A DNA stretch of 64,000 nt, from contig NZ_JAWLVI010000006.1 of assembly GCF_033100795.1 (NCBI RefSeq), positions 56,976-120,975 on the forward strand, written 5' to 3'. The position numbers and the translations under genes are program-made. Origin of the DNA: Pseudothioclava sp033100795 (GTDB lineage Bacteria; Pseudomonadota; Alphaproteobacteria; Rhodobacterales; Rhodobacteraceae). Below are positions 1 to 9,006 of the stretch, in pieces (positions within the stretch are counted from its first letter, which is position 1; each line of letters starts with the position of its first letter). The notes beneath the pieces were generated by a model. The model was not told the origin of the DNA, ran no database searches, and saw only the letters and a program-made list of their open reading frames with translations.

Positions 1-26
1 GATTGCAAATAAGTATCGCGGAAGGC

Positions 27-102
<76 letters not shown>

Positions 103-139
103 TTAGCGAGCTTCACAACAGTCTGCTTCGGTCGCCCTC

Positions 140-772
140 TCACCCAAACCGCCCCTCCACCCAGTTCGCCACGATCAGCCCCGGCACCGCCGCCTGCGCG
201 CGTTCTGCATCCCGCGCAAGATCCAGCCGTTTCGCGAGCTTCACCTGCGGCACCAGCAGAAAAATCGGCACCGTCGCTTTTCCACGGCCCGTCTTGGACC
301 GCGAGGCCACGCCTAAGCCCCGGCTGTTCAGCCGTCCATCAGCCACCAGCAAGCTTGGACCGTTTCGCCGATAGACAAACCGCAGGCGCAGACCGCGCCG
401 CCTTTCCCATTCGCCGGGCGTGAGCGCCTTGCCGCGCGTGCCCTTACCGGCCGCCGGCGTTGGGATGGCAAGCCAGAACCCGTCCCGCGAGCGGATGAGC
501 GGGCCTGTGTCATGAGCGCCGACGATAACCGGCGCCTTCGACCAGACGAGTGCCGCAGCGTTCAGGCTCTCCCCTGACCTCGGATAGGTCTGGCTCCGGA
601 TCGAGTTTGCCAGCCGCCGCCCAAGTCCCGCTTGGGTGATCTGCCCTCGCCAGGCGGTCTTGAGACCGGTTCCCGCTTCCCGCATGGCAGCGCTGACAGC
701 CTTTTCGCCAGCTTTGACCTCCGCGGCCATGACCGCGACCAGATCCGGGCTGATGTCGATGCTAAGTTTCAC
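140..772 (-). CDS. Phage connector/minor tail-like protein, DUF6441 type
   Basis: A 210-residue basic protein at the end of the leftward head operon. Its start overlaps the stop of the preceding gene by four bases. The N-terminus (MKLSIDISPDLVAVM) followed by an alanine-rich helix resembles DUF6441 proteins of Rhodobacteraceae prophages, as I recall them. The place in the operon, after capsid and head-tail joining genes, suggests a neck or tail-completion role like HK97 gp10; that is inference. It is the last phage gene before the tRNA, and no tail tube or tape-measure gene follows within the window. Confidence 0.75.
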   Translation of the reverse strand: MKLSIDISPDLVAVMAAEVKAGEKAVSAAMREAGTGLKTAWRGQITQAGLGRRLANSIRSQTYPRSGESLNAAALVWSKAPVIVGAHDTGPLIRSRDGFWLAIPTPAAGKGTRGKALTPGEWERRRGLRLRFVYRRNGPSLLVADGRLNSRGLGVASRSKTGRGKATVPIFLLVPQVKLAKRLDLARDAERAQAAVPGLIVANWVEGRFG

Positions 773-1080
773 GCGGGGGCCAGCTCAATCGTCCAGACAA
801 GCCGCTCGCGGTCCCGACGCGGCTCACCCTGGATCAGGAAGGTTTCTTCGCCGATCAGAATCTGTTCTTGCGGCCGAGGGGCCGGGATATCAGCCACCCG
901 CACATCGATCCGGGTGGTGTCCGACAGGAGCCGCGCCGAGCCAAACTCCGTAAGCTCGTCGGGCCGGCGCAGAATGCCGCGGGCACGGGTGAATTGCCCC
1001 TCGTTGTCCCGATGCCAGATCTCGACCGAGAGATTGGCATCGAGGAAAAGAACCCCAAGCGCGTCTGCAAAGGCGGTCAT
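769..1080 (-). CDS. Phage head-tail joining protein (gpFII-like)
   Basis: 103 residues beginning MTAFADALGVLF. I chose this start because its ATG (1080-1078) overlaps the capsid stop as TGATG, so translation is probably coupled; a longer frame would run deep into the capsid gene. The sequence is beta-rich with an IWHRDNEGQFTRARGIL segment, and its size and position match lambda FII-type proteins that complete the head and seat the tail. Function is inferred from synteny and general resemblance; the family name is moderately certain. Confidence 0.7.
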   Translation of the reverse strand: MTAFADALGVLFLDANLSVEIWHRDNEGQFTRARGILRRPDELTEFGSARLLSDTTRIDVRVADIPAPRPQEQILIGEETFLIQGEPRRDRERLVWTIELAPA

Positions 1081-2093
1081 CACGTCCGCTTGGCCGAGCG
1101 CAAAACCTGCGGCCGGGTGCAGATCGGCAGCGGGTTGCTCTCGATCTCGAGCCGCACCCATTCGTCGCGGTCGCGATCGGGGATCATCCGCGCATAGAGC
1201 GGAAGGCCCAGCGTGTTGACCGTCTCGAACGTGTCGGCCGGGGCGTAGTAGATCTCGAAGAGGCCCTCGACTCCTTCCGGGTAGAAATACGCCTTGTCGG
1301 TCGGCACGCCAAAGCCAAGCCCGCCCCGGTAGCGGCGGAAGGTGATGCCGCCGAAGCTGACCTCCTCCCCTACCCTGCCCCGCAGATCGGCCGCGGCTGC
1401 CGTGTTGAGATAGGTCTCGCGCACCTCCTTATGGGCCACGAGATCGGCAAAGAAGGCCGAGCCGCATTCGGCGCGCAGCTGCACCTGACCGGCAGCGAGG
1501 CCGCCAAGGCTATCCTCGACGCTTTCGATCAGCGCCTGGCAGCGTTTCCTGAGCGCGCCAGAAGCTGGCGATTGGTTGTCGAGATCAAAATCGACCTCAG
1601 CCGCCGGTGTGATGCCAAACTCGGTGTAGTAGTTGATCACCGTCGCGCCATCCTTCGGGTCCTTCACCACGCCTTGAATTCCATTGAAGAGGTGGAACTC
1701 GAAGGTGGCCTCCGCGTCGTTGCGCAGCCGTCCCATCTTGCGGGCTACTTCGGTCTGGACCTGCTGGGTGGCGGTTTCCGAGCCGAAGTCGCGGATCCCC
1801 TGGATCTCGGCGGCCCAAAGCACGTCCTGCTTCTTGAACTGGCGGCAGACAAAGGCGCGCATGTCGCGACGTTCGGGGATCTGCTGTTCATAGGCAGAGC
1901 CCCTTTCCGAGAACGGGATCAGCGACAGCGTGCCATCGCGGCTTTCGATCATCACTGTGCGCTGGCGCACGCCGCGCGCCCCGAACAGGCCGGAGCCCGA
2001 CAGGATCGCCGGCTTGAAGGGGATGTTTTCCAGAGCCCGGGTGAGCTCGATAATGCTGAAGGCGTCGCCCTCAAAGATGTCCATGGTTGCCAT
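1080..2093 (-). CDS. Major capsid protein, lambda gpE family
   Basis: 337 residues, the usual length for gpE-type capsid proteins. The N-terminus MATMDIFEGDAFSIIELT, the segment FKPAILSGSGLFG and a central aromatic-rich region (FEFHLFNGIQGVV) are characteristic. It forms the icosahedral shell and binds the decoration protein encoded just upstream at 2118-2489. Gene order portal, protease, decoration, capsid, joiner is that of lambda heads. A TGATG stop/start overlap links it to the next gene. Confidence 0.93.
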   Translation of the reverse strand: MATMDIFEGDAFSIIELTRALENIPFKPAILSGSGLFGARGVRQRTVMIESRDGTLSLIPFSERGSAYEQQIPERRDMRAFVCRQFKKQDVLWAAEIQGIRDFGSETATQQVQTEVARKMGRLRNDAEATFEFHLFNGIQGVVKDPKDGATVINYYTEFGITPAAEVDFDLDNQSPASGALRKRCQALIESVEDSLGGLAAGQVQLRAECGSAFFADLVAHKEVRETYLNTAAAADLRGRVGEEVSFGGITFRRYRGGLGFGVPTDKAYFYPEGVEGLFEIYYAPADTFETVNTLGLPLYARMIPDRDRDEWVRLEIESNPLPICTRPQVLRSAKRT

Positions 2094-2117
2094 GGGGATG
2101 TCCTTTCTCTCTCAGGC

Positions 2118-2489
2118 TCAGCGCAAGATGATGCCAAGTGCGGCCAAAGCCGTGGTGGCGGCGGTGATCTGGGCCTCGGTCGCACCGTCAGGCCAGACGA
2201 GCTCATGCTGGTTCACAAGCGTGGGGCCGCGCAGGACGACGACGCCAGGCGCATCGGCCGCCGAGGCATCGACACCGGCCCAGAGAATGCCAGCAGCATT
2301 CTGACTGCCGTTCGTCGCAGCCGGTGCGAGCCCGGTGTACTTGCCGCCGGTGGTGATCTTGCCGAGCACTGTGCCAGGCGCGAGCTTTCCGGCGCCCGAG
2401 GCGATGGTGACGGTTTCTCGGGTGTAATCGCGGAGCACTTCCCAGACGAGGAAGCCGCCCGCGTGTTTGCCTTCAGAGAGCGTGGTCAT
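2118..2489 (-). CDS. Head decoration protein, lambda gpD family
   Basis: 123 residues rich in alanine, glycine and threonine, opening MTTLSEGKHAGGFLVWEVL. It contains GTVLGKITTGGKYTGLAP and a late segment in which added or bound small residues (ASAADAPGVVVLRGP) precede a conserved VNQHELVWP region. These are features of gpD-type proteins, which trimerise on the expanded capsid and stabilise it. It lies between the ClpP-like protease and the major capsid gene, the position of D in lambda. Confidence 0.9.
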   Translation of the reverse strand: MTTLSEGKHAGGFLVWEVLRDYTRETVTIASGAGKLAPGTVLGKITTGGKYTGLAPAATNGSQNAAGILWAGVDASAADAPGVVVLRGPTLVNQHELVWPDGATEAQITAATTALAALGIILR

Positions 2490-2495
2490 GATGCG

Positions 2496-3560
2496 TTAGC
2501 CTTTCGTCTTGAAAGTGCGGGCGATCACATCGCCCCAGGATTGGGTGGTGGCCGCGCGCCCGGGTTGAGCGTGGGCAGCGGTGATGTTGGGGGTGTTCTC
2601 TGCCTTGGCGCCGAGAAGACGGTTGCGGACCTCATCGAGGCTCGCGTCCTCTTCCAGAAAGCGCCCTGCCATCTGCGGCTGACCGGCCAGGCGGCAGAGA
2701 TCGATCACGGCCCGCGCATGGGCGATGGCCTCCGCGCGAATGGCGCTGGCCTCCGGAGCAGTGTTGGCGACTGCAACACTGCTCTCGGACGGGCTGGATG
2801 GGCGGGTGTTCCCGTCGGAAACACCCACGTCCCGGTTCTCCGGCGGCGTGATTTCGTCCGGAGGGATGTTGTCGTGTCCAACATCCCCTTCGGGATCGTC
2901 GGCTCCAGCCGCGTCTGCCTCCGATGCGCCGTCCGTGTCAGAACCGTTGGATGCCCCAACGGTTTCGATCGCCTCCACCACTTCCGGCGGTGCATTGCGG
3001 AAACGCGCCACATCGAAGGAGGCGGCGAGTTTCACGGGCTCGGCAATGCGGTCGATAAGCCCGAGATCCAGTGCGTCCTTGGCATCAAGCCAGGTCTCGG
3101 CCGCCATCAGGGTGGCGATTTCGTCATCGGGCTTGCCGGATTTGGCGGCATAGCCCTGGATAAGGCTGCCCTTTACCTTGTCCAGCGCCGCGGCCGTGGC
3201 GCGCATGTCCTCAGCCGTGCCCATGACGAGTCCTGAAGGGTCATGGATCATAAGGAAAGCGTTCTCGGGCATGACAATCTCTTCGCCTGCCATGGCGATG
3301 TAGCTCGCCGCCGAGGCCGCGATACCATCAATCCAGACGGTGATCGTGCCCGCATGCCGCTGCAGCGCGTTGTAAATGGCGACTGCATCAAAGACCGAGC
3401 CGCCGGGGCTGTTGAGGCGCAGATCAATCGCCGCATCGTCGGGCAGCGCGCCGAGTTCCGCGAGGAACCCCTTGGCGCTGACACCATAGGCGCCGATTTC
3501 GTCATAGATCAGCACTTCCGTGCCCGACGCACGGGCACGGATCGTGTACCAGGATTTCAT
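2496..3560 (-). CDS. ClpP-like head maturation protease/scaffold
   Basis: 354 residues. The N-terminal half is a ClpP/S49-type serine protease: RLNSPGGSVFDAVAIYNAL near 48-66, probable nucleophile Ser83 in GIAAS, and probable catalytic His106 in MIHDPSG. The acidic, low-complexity region from about 195 to 265, followed by a helical C-terminus, looks like a scaffold segment. In lambdoid heads such proteins process the portal and scaffold during assembly. It sits between portal and decoration genes. Confidence 0.9.
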   Translation of the reverse strand: MKSWYTIRARASGTEVLIYDEIGAYGVSAKGFLAELGALPDDAAIDLRLNSPGGSVFDAVAIYNALQRHAGTITVWIDGIAASAASYIAMAGEEIVMPENAFLMIHDPSGLVMGTAEDMRATAAALDKVKGSLIQGYAAKSGKPDDEIATLMAAETWLDAKDALDLGLIDRIAEPVKLAASFDVARFRNAPPEVVEAIETVGASNGSDTDGASEADAAGADDPEGDVGHDNIPPDEITPPENRDVGVSDGNTRPSSPSESSVAVANTAPEASAIRAEAIAHARAVIDLCRLAGQPQMAGRFLEEDASLDEVRNRLLGAKAENTPNITAAHAQPGRAATTQSWGDVIARTFKTKG

Positions 3561-3564
3561 GGGG

Positions 3565-5070
3565 TTACTCCTGCTGCGGTGTCGTGGACGACCCGCTGCC
3601 GTCCTCGTTGGGGGTATCTGGGTCAGGGATCCCAGTTGGTGTGGCGCGCGCGCCCTGCGTTTCGCCGGGGCTCGCGCGATAGGTCAGGCCAAGATCGGCG
3701 GCGCGTTTCGCGTCAGAGGCATTCTCGCGGTCGACCTCTTCGATGTCATAGCCCGTGGCCTCAACGACCTTGCGCCGAGACGTCAGCCCAGCCTCCATCG
3801 CAAGTACCTGCGCTTGGATGTCTTTGAGCGGATCGACCCAGTCCCACCGCGGCGGTATCCATTGCACCGGGCGGGAGATGACGGGATCTGCCTCCAGAGC
3901 GCCGGACAGTACGGCCGTTTCCAGCCAGCGCCGCCAGATGGGGCGGCAGAGCTGATGTGCCATGACACCGTGCTGCAACTGGCCGATGCGGCGCCGGAAC
4001 TCGACCAGTTCGGCGCGGAGGCTGGAATAGTTCGCCTGGCGCACATCCCCGGTGACCAGATGATACGGCAGCCCAAGCGAGGCGGAGACCGCTAGCAGCG
4101 TGCGGTATTGGAAGGCCTCGTAGCCACCACCGACATCGGCGGGGCTTGAGAACTTCACATCCTCCCCCGGCAGCAGCACTTGCATGGTGCCAGGCTCGAG
4201 GCTGGCGATCGCGGCACCATCAAGGTCTGCCTCCCCCTCTCCCATCATCGGGTCTTCGGGCGCGGTCTTGGTGATGAAGCCCGCGAACATCGCCGCGGTC
4301 TTTTTGCGGTCGAGTTCCGCATCGTCGTACTGATCGAGCAGGAACAGCCGCACCATGGCAGGCGCCACATGCGGCAGGCCTCGGATCTGGCCCGCATCAA
4401 TGGGGCGATAGATGTGCAGCACCTCCTCGGCAGGCACGCGGACGGTGTCTGGCACCGCGACGCGCTGATCCGTGCTGTCGCCCGGATGGCGGCGGCGGAA
4501 GTGATAAGCCACCCGCCGCCCGATCAGGTCGAATTCGATCCCGCAGCGGATGCGGTTGCCGTTCGGGTCCGTCTCGGTTTTCTCAAAGGGCAACATCTCC
4601 GATTGCAAAAGCTGCAACTGCAGAGGCACCAGAAGCCCGTCCTCACCACGACGCGGGCGCAAGCGCACGAAACACTCGCCCGCGACAAACATCTCCCGCG
4701 CGACCATGGCCTGCAGACCGTAGAAATCGGTAAGACCATCGGCGTCCGCTTCATCGGTCCATGCAAGCCAGAGCTTCTGGACCTGATCGCGTAGCGCCGT
4801 ATCGGTGATGAGCGAGGACGGTTTGATCCCATCACCCACAAGGTTCGCCGCAAAGGCCTCGCAGGCATTGGCGGCATAGCCATTCGTCACCACCAACTCG
4901 CGCGAGCGGGCCAGCAGCCGTGGGCCACCCGAGGCGACCAGCGCGTTGATGTTTTCCAAGGGCGGGTTCCAGCCCCGCAGACGCCGCTTGGCCATCGCCC
5001 CTTCGAGACGCGCACGCATGGCTTCAGGGCCACCCGGCTTGGGGCGGCGGAACATGTCGAACAATGCCAT
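3565..5070 (-). CDS. Phage portal protein, lambda gpB family
   Basis: 501 residues. Recognisable features are the N-terminal GGPEAMRARLEGA region, FAANLVGDGIKPSS, the aromatic helix QKLWLAWTDEADADG, and the conserved block LLAVSASLGLPYHLVTGDV followed by NYSSLRAEL. Portals of this family form the dodecameric ring at one capsid vertex through which DNA is packaged and ejected. The gene lies directly after the gpW-like gene and before the protease, as in lambda. Confidence 0.93.
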   Translation of the reverse strand: MALFDMFRRPKPGGPEAMRARLEGAMAKRRLRGWNPPLENINALVASGGPRLLARSRELVVTNGYAANACEAFAANLVGDGIKPSSLITDTALRDQVQKLWLAWTDEADADGLTDFYGLQAMVAREMFVAGECFVRLRPRRGEDGLLVPLQLQLLQSEMLPFEKTETDPNGNRIRCGIEFDLIGRRVAYHFRRRHPGDSTDQRVAVPDTVRVPAEEVLHIYRPIDAGQIRGLPHVAPAMVRLFLLDQYDDAELDRKKTAAMFAGFITKTAPEDPMMGEGEADLDGAAIASLEPGTMQVLLPGEDVKFSSPADVGGGYEAFQYRTLLAVSASLGLPYHLVTGDVRQANYSSLRAELVEFRRRIGQLQHGVMAHQLCRPIWRRWLETAVLSGALEADPVISRPVQWIPPRWDWVDPLKDIQAQVLAMEAGLTSRRKVVEATGYDIEEVDRENASDAKRAADLGLTYRASPGETQGARATPTGIPDPDTPNEDGSGSSTTPQQE

Positions 5071-5075
5071 TTTGG

Positions 5076-5303
5076 TCAGAGGCCCTTGGTCGCCATCACG
5101 CGCACGTGGCGCACCATGCGGCGGCCCTCGGCTGCGGCGATTTCGCGGTCCAGGGCCTCAATGGCCCGGTCGATCTCGGCGACGCTGCGATAGTCCACCG
5201 TTTTGCCGTCGTAGCTGACGCGGGCCACCCCAGAGGAGCGTTGCGACATCAGCGCCTCCCGGCGAAGTTTCAGTGTCGCCAAATCCGCCATGCCCAAACT
5301 CAT
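5076..5303 (-). CDS. gpW-like head-tail joining protein
   Basis: 75 residues starting MSLGMADLATLKLRRE. The ATG at 5303-5301 overlaps the terminase stop (ATGA), which decides this start over a much longer frame that would lie inside the terminase gene. It is a small helical protein with a short beta hairpin (ARVSYDGKTVDYRS), and ends in a basic helix. Size, fold pattern and position between large terminase and portal match lambda gpW, which binds below the portal. Confidence 0.85.
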   Translation of the reverse strand: MSLGMADLATLKLRREALMSQRSSGVARVSYDGKTVDYRSVAEIDRAIEALDREIAAAEGRRMVRHVRVMATKGL

Positions 5304-7273
5304 CCCATGTATGTTGACCGCGCAACGCGGCGCACCTGTGCCTTGCGTACAGATTGCGGGCCTGTGGCAGAGGCCGTGCCCCTGCCATCCGCGACCGCAA
5401 ACTGCGCCGCGAGTTCTTCCCACCTCGCGTCTGACCAGCGGTCTGCGCCGAGAATCCAAGCGGCCGCGCGAGCATAGACACGGCAGTCGAGTGCCTCGTT
5501 GCGTTCCCTCAGCTTTTGCCATTCGAGTTTCGCGAAGCCGCGCTTGTTCTTGACCGTGACCAGTTGCTCGGCCGTCAGCTGCTTTAGCCATTCAGCATCG
5601 ACCCAACCCGGCAGATGGAGGAAGCCGGGAGGAAACCGCTCCCCATCCGCCGGACTGGTGATTTCCGGCGGATCAAGCCGCAGGAAACGATAGGTCTCGG
5701 CCTTGAAGGTCGAGGTGGCGATGGTCCAAAGCCGGGCGCCGCGGCGCAGGCGTTTGCCGCCTATGGTGGCGTCGACATAGGTCGGCCCCGTTACAGGGCT
5801 TGCCCGATTGAAGCCCTCAAGGCCCTTGATCGGGGCCACCTGTCCGAACCCCATCTGTCGCGCCCAAGCGTAGACAGCCGCCGTCTCATAGCCCGTATCA
5901 ATGGCGAGCTTTGTCAGCGTCATCACCGCGCCGCTGTCATGAAGCCAACTCCGCCCCAAGAGGTCGCTGAGTTTTTGCCAGCACGCCTGATCGCCCGGAC
6001 CGCCTTCGATGACGATGTGATCAATGAGCCAGCTTTGCAGGCCCTTGCCCCAAGCCCAGACATCAACCTCGATCCGGTCTTTCTGCACATCAGCCCCGGC
6101 AGTCAGGAACAACCCGCCCGACGGCACCGTGCCCGAGCGCCAATCTTCCTTCAGCCCCTGCAGCCGCTGCCAGTCTGGGGCCTCGCCGCTTTCCATCCAG
6201 GTTTCACCAAGCGAGGTGTTGACGAAGGTCTTCATCGTCTCGTCCCCGCCGGCGCGCGCCGAGAGGAACGCCTTGGCCATGGCCTCGAGCCGCACCCAGG
6301 GCGAATAGATCTCGTTCAGATGAAAGCCCGCAGTTCCGTTGAACGGCGCGTCCGCGATCCAGCGGCCCTTCGAGATTGCAGACCAGCGGGTCTCATCCTT
6401 CCAGGGCGCGTCGCACTCGGCGCAGTGGTAGAGCGCGGTTTCTGGACGATAACCGCCCTTCTCATCCTTGTCCCATTTGACCTGCCCCCAGGTCAGAATT
6501 TGTTCATGCCCACATTTGGGGCACGGCACCCAGAACCGGCGCTGGTCGCTTTCCTCGAATGCCGCCTCGATCCGGCTCGCGCCCTTGTTTGTCGGCGTCG
6601 AGACCAGCACGATCTTGCGGTTCCAGAACGTCACCGTCCGCTTCTTCGCGAGGTTGACCGGGTCGCCCTCGGCACCAGCGCTGAAAGGATAGCGGTCGAC
6701 CTCATCGCAGAGCAGCAATCGGATCGGTCGGCTCGCCAGCCCCGAGGGTGCGTTGGCACCCACAATGGTCAAATGCCCGCCCGGGAACCGCTTGTGCAGG
6801 ATCTTGTTGTTGCCGTCTCGCGAACGCGGATCGGCGATCTTGCCCTGCAGGCAGGGGGTGTCGCGCGCCATCGGCGAGAAGCGGTCCTTTGACCAGGTTT
6901 CGGCATCACGCTCGGTCGGCATCACCACCATGATCGGGGCGGGATCCTGATCGATGTGATAGCCCACCGTACATAACTGCAACTCGGTTTTTCCGCACTG
7001 AGCCGATGACATGATCACGACAGTTTCAGTCGCTGCATCCGAGATCGCATCCATGATCCCACGCTGGTATTCGGCGCGGCTCGTACGCCACTGTCCCGGC
7101 TCGGCGCTGGCCTCAGAGCTCAGCCGTCGGTTCTGATCGGCCCAATCGCTGATCGTCAGATCCGGCGGCGGCTTCAGAACTGCCAGTGCCTTCGCCACCG
7201 TCCACTTCAGGATCGGCGACCCCTGCAAGGTCAATTTCAGCTTCGAGTTCAATGTCTGGCTGCGCGAGATCAT
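5300..7273 (-). CDS. Terminase large subunit, GpA family
   Basis: 657 residues. The family hallmark segment PPPDLTISDWADQNRRLSSE lies near 35-54. The ATPase domain has a Walker A-like SSAQCGKTE at 89-97 and a Walker B RLLLCDEVDRYP. A zinc-finger-like pair CPKCGHE and CAECDAPW follows, then a C-terminal nuclease region beginning GADVQKDRIEVDVWAWG. It cuts concatemeric DNA and pumps it into the prohead. Its 5' end overlaps the small-subunit gene by about 160 bases; a later GTG or TTG start would shorten the overlap but not remove it, because the hallmark segment lies within it. Confidence 0.93.
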   Translation of the reverse strand: MISRSQTLNSKLKLTLQGSPILKWTVAKALAVLKPPPDLTISDWADQNRRLSSEASAEPGQWRTSRAEYQRGIMDAISDAATETVVIMSSAQCGKTELQLCTVGYHIDQDPAPIMVVMPTERDAETWSKDRFSPMARDTPCLQGKIADPRSRDGNNKILHKRFPGGHLTIVGANAPSGLASRPIRLLLCDEVDRYPFSAGAEGDPVNLAKKRTVTFWNRKIVLVSTPTNKGASRIEAAFEESDQRRFWVPCPKCGHEQILTWGQVKWDKDEKGGYRPETALYHCAECDAPWKDETRWSAISKGRWIADAPFNGTAGFHLNEIYSPWVRLEAMAKAFLSARAGGDETMKTFVNTSLGETWMESGEAPDWQRLQGLKEDWRSGTVPSGGLFLTAGADVQKDRIEVDVWAWGKGLQSWLIDHIVIEGGPGDQACWQKLSDLLGRSWLHDSGAVMTLTKLAIDTGYETAAVYAWARQMGFGQVAPIKGLEGFNRASPVTGPTYVDATIGGKRLRRGARLWTIATSTFKAETYRFLRLDPPEITSPADGERFPPGFLHLPGWVDAEWLKQLTAEQLVTVKNKRGFAKLEWQKLRERNEALDCRVYARAAAWILGADRWSDARWEELAAQFAVADGRGTASATGPQSVRKAQVRRVARSTYMG

Positions 7274-7709
7274 CGAGCACCTCGCGGATGGCGGCGCGGA
7301 TCAGGTTCCGGGTGTCTCCGACGGTTGATTGTTCAAAGGCCTGCGGCGCCAACCGGTCGGGCAACGCCAGAAGGCGGGTGCGCAACAGCGCCAGCACGGC
7401 GATCCAGGCGGCCTCGATCTGTTCGGCCGCGATCAGCGACCGGCGCTTTTCTTCGGCTTCCATCTCGGCAAGGTCCGCCCGCGCTCGGATGAACCGCGCA
7501 CGTTCAGCCGCATAGTCAGGAGCGCCCGCCTGCGCCTTCAGCGCCTGATCGCGCAGATAGCGGACATAGCCACGCACGGAGCCGATCAGATCATACTGGC
7601 CGCGCTCGGCCTTGGGGATCACGCCCTCGCGGCTCAGCTGCTGGACCCGCCGTTCCGAAAGATCCAAAAGCCGCGCGATCACGCCGATGGGCTGTGTAGC
7701 TGTCGACAT
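7113..7709 (-). CDS. Terminase small subunit, Nu1-like
   Basis: 198 residues with an N-terminal winged-helix-like DNA-binding segment (IGVIARLLDLSERRVQQLSREG, read from about residue 8), a long charged helix rich in alanine and arginine, and an acidic tail. Small terminases of this kind recognise the packaging site and recruit the large subunit encoded immediately downstream. It is the first gene of the leftward head operon; its promoter should lie in 7710-7824. Confidence 0.85.
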   Translation of the reverse strand: MSTATQPIGVIARLLDLSERRVQQLSREGVIPKAERGQYDLIGSVRGYVRYLRDQALKAQAGAPDYAAERARFIRARADLAEMEAEEKRRSLIAAEQIEAAWIAVLALLRTRLLALPDRLAPQAFEQSTVGDTRNLIRAAIREVLDDLAQPDIELEAEIDLAGVADPEVDGGEGTGSSEAAAGSDDQRLGRSEPTAEL

Positions 7710-7824
7710 TCGCAGACCTCGAGAGTTCTATTAACCGTATGGATTTGCGTCGAATTCACTGGATAAGCTTGGCCACCAGAGCGAAGGTCACGACAGCAGA
7801 AAACACAACTCAGGACGCCTCGAG
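7710..7824. promoter_or_regulatory. Divergent intergenic region between terminase operon and small rightward genes
   Basis: The 115 bases separate the leftward packaging/head operon from two small rightward genes, so at least two promoters must lie here or upstream. The stretch around 7722-7765 is locally AT-rich. I could not identify convincing -35/-10 pairs or an operator. Confidence 0.4.
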
Positions 7825-8037
7825 ATGAGCCACCGACCAACAGCCAAAGACGCGTTCATCGCCAAGAAGGCCGCGATCGACACGATGCTCGCGCGGCTGC
7901 AGGCGCTGAGCGCAGAGCACTTCGACACCCATCCCGACGAGGTTCATTGGGGGCATGTCGGCAACCTCGACTACTACGCCGAGCTCCTGAAGCGCATCAC
8001 AGACAGCGCCTTCAAGGAAGGCGAGCACGCGGAGTAA
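7825..8037 (+). CDS. Small hypothetical phage protein
   Basis: 70 residues, MSHRPTAKDAFIAKKAAIDTM onward (first 20: MSHRPTAKDAFIAKKAAIDT), predicted mostly helical with a conserved-looking HWGHVGNLDYYAELL block. I recall similar short proteins in Rhodobacteraceae prophages, without a function. It is followed after five bases by another rightward gene, so the two are probably co-transcribed against the flow of the surrounding operons. Confidence 0.65.
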   Translation: MSHRPTAKDAFIAKKAAIDTMLARLQALSAEHFDTHPDEVHWGHVGNLDYYAELLKRITDSAFKEGEHAE

Positions 8038-8042
8038 ACCCC

Positions 8043-8261
8043 ATGGAAAGCACCAGCATTCGCCTCCCCATCCGAAACCTGCCCGAGCATTTTGACCGCA
8101 GCCGCATCGCCGTCGTCCTTGAGGAGATCGAAATGGCATTGATGGACGATGGCGGCGTTTACGCCCAAACCTCAGCCGACAGCTTCACCATCAAAATCGA
8201 AGTGCCGACCCATCAGCTGATGGACACAGCCAGCTGCCTGAAAGGCCTAGGTCTGATCTAG
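8043..8261 (+). CDS. Small hypothetical phage protein
   Basis: 72 residues starting MESTSIRLPIRNLPEHFDRS. The ATG at 8043 follows the stop of the previous gene by five bases. The pattern of alternating beta strand and helix (FTIKIEVPTHQLMDTASCLKGL) suggests a compact alpha/beta fold. No family is recognised. Its end overlaps the end of the convergent membrane-protein gene by four bases. Confidence 0.6.
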   Translation: MESTSIRLPIRNLPEHFDRSRIAVVLEEIEMALMDDGGVYAQTSADSFTIKIEVPTHQLMDTASCLKGLGLI

Positions 8262-8485
8262 CCCTCGGGTTTTGCCACCCGAATAGCCTCGAAGAGCCGC
8301 CGCAGCAGGAACGAGCGGATTATGCTGACGCCGGTGAACAGCAAGCCCATTTGCAGATTTTGCGCGAGCGTCGTGTGCAGCCCAAAGATCGGAAAGATCA
8401 GGATCTGCGTCACAACCGCGACGCCATAGCCGACGATCACGTTGGTGATGGCCTCAACCAGAGACATGAGGCGCGACTGTTTCAT
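8258..8485 (-). CDS. Small membrane protein, DUF7220 type
   Basis: 75 residues with two hydrophobic helices (about 12-35 and 42-60) and a basic C-terminus. The opening MKQSRLMSLVEAITNVIVGY and the YGVAVVTQILIFPIFGL segment match what I recall of DUF7220, a family of small membrane proteins in alphaproteobacterial prophages. The start overlaps the stop of the nuclease gene upstream by four bases. Function unknown. Confidence 0.75.
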   Translation of the reverse strand: MKQSRLMSLVEAITNVIVGYGVAVVTQILIFPIFGLHTTLAQNLQMGLLFTGVSIIRSFLLRRLFEAIRVAKPEG

Positions 8486-9006
8486 GCCTCAAACCCCAAG
8501 CGGTTCAGGGCATGGCGAAAACTCGCTTCCTGAAACTCCCGATTCATGCTGCCATTTTGGAGGTAACGTTCACCTGGAACGCGCAGGGCAATGGTTTGAT
8601 TGGAGCAATCAATGGCCGGTAGATAGGCGATTGCCTGTCTATCGAGCGCGACGAGGGCGTAAAGGTCGAACGCATTATCTGGATACCGACGCCGCCCACC
8701 TTTACCGGCGCGTCGAAGTTGGAACAAATACCCGGGCGTGACCCTTGTCTTAGGATCATGGTTTTTCGGCTTCCGGGTTGATTTGACCTGAACGCGAAGA
8801 AGCGACCCATCGACATCCACCAAGATATCGTACGGCAGGCCTTGATCGCTTAGAAACGCGCGATAGCCGCTCAGGATGAGGTCGGCACACACCAAGTGCT
8901 CGGCAGCCTTGCCCACTTCCAGATCATCACTGCATTCGACGTCTGGCCTGTCAAACTCGCTGTCGGGCAAATCAAATCCCAGATGTTCAAACAGCGATTG
9001 CTGCAT
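8482..9006 (-). CDS. PD-(D/E)XK-type endonuclease-like protein
   Basis: 174 residues from the ATG at 9006. The core YDILVDVDGSLLRVQVKST places an Asp and a V-x-VK strand pair as in PD-(D/E)XK nucleases; an upstream acidic helix (DLEVGKAAEHLVCADLILSG) completes the fold. The family includes group I intron endonucleases and restriction-like enzymes. The 5' end overlaps the ParB-methyltransferase gene by 20 bases, so the two proteins are probably made together. Whether it cuts DNA, and where, cannot be told. Confidence 0.75.
   Translation of the reverse strand: MQQSLFEHLGFDLPDSEFDRPDVECSDDLEVGKAAEHLVCADLILSGYRAFLSDQGLPYDILVDVDGSLLRVQVKSTRKPKNHDPKTRVTPGYLFQLRRAGKGGRRRYPDNAFDLYALVALDRQAIAYLPAIDCSNQTIALRVPGERYLQNGSMNREFQEASFRHALNRLGFEA

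Noticed and set aside
1431..3236. Long rightward open frame opposite the capsid, decoration and protease genes
   Set aside because: It is antisense to three well-supported phage genes and has a composition typical of GC-rich shadow frames; similar ones occur at 5615-6892, 9338-10501 and 12541-13710.
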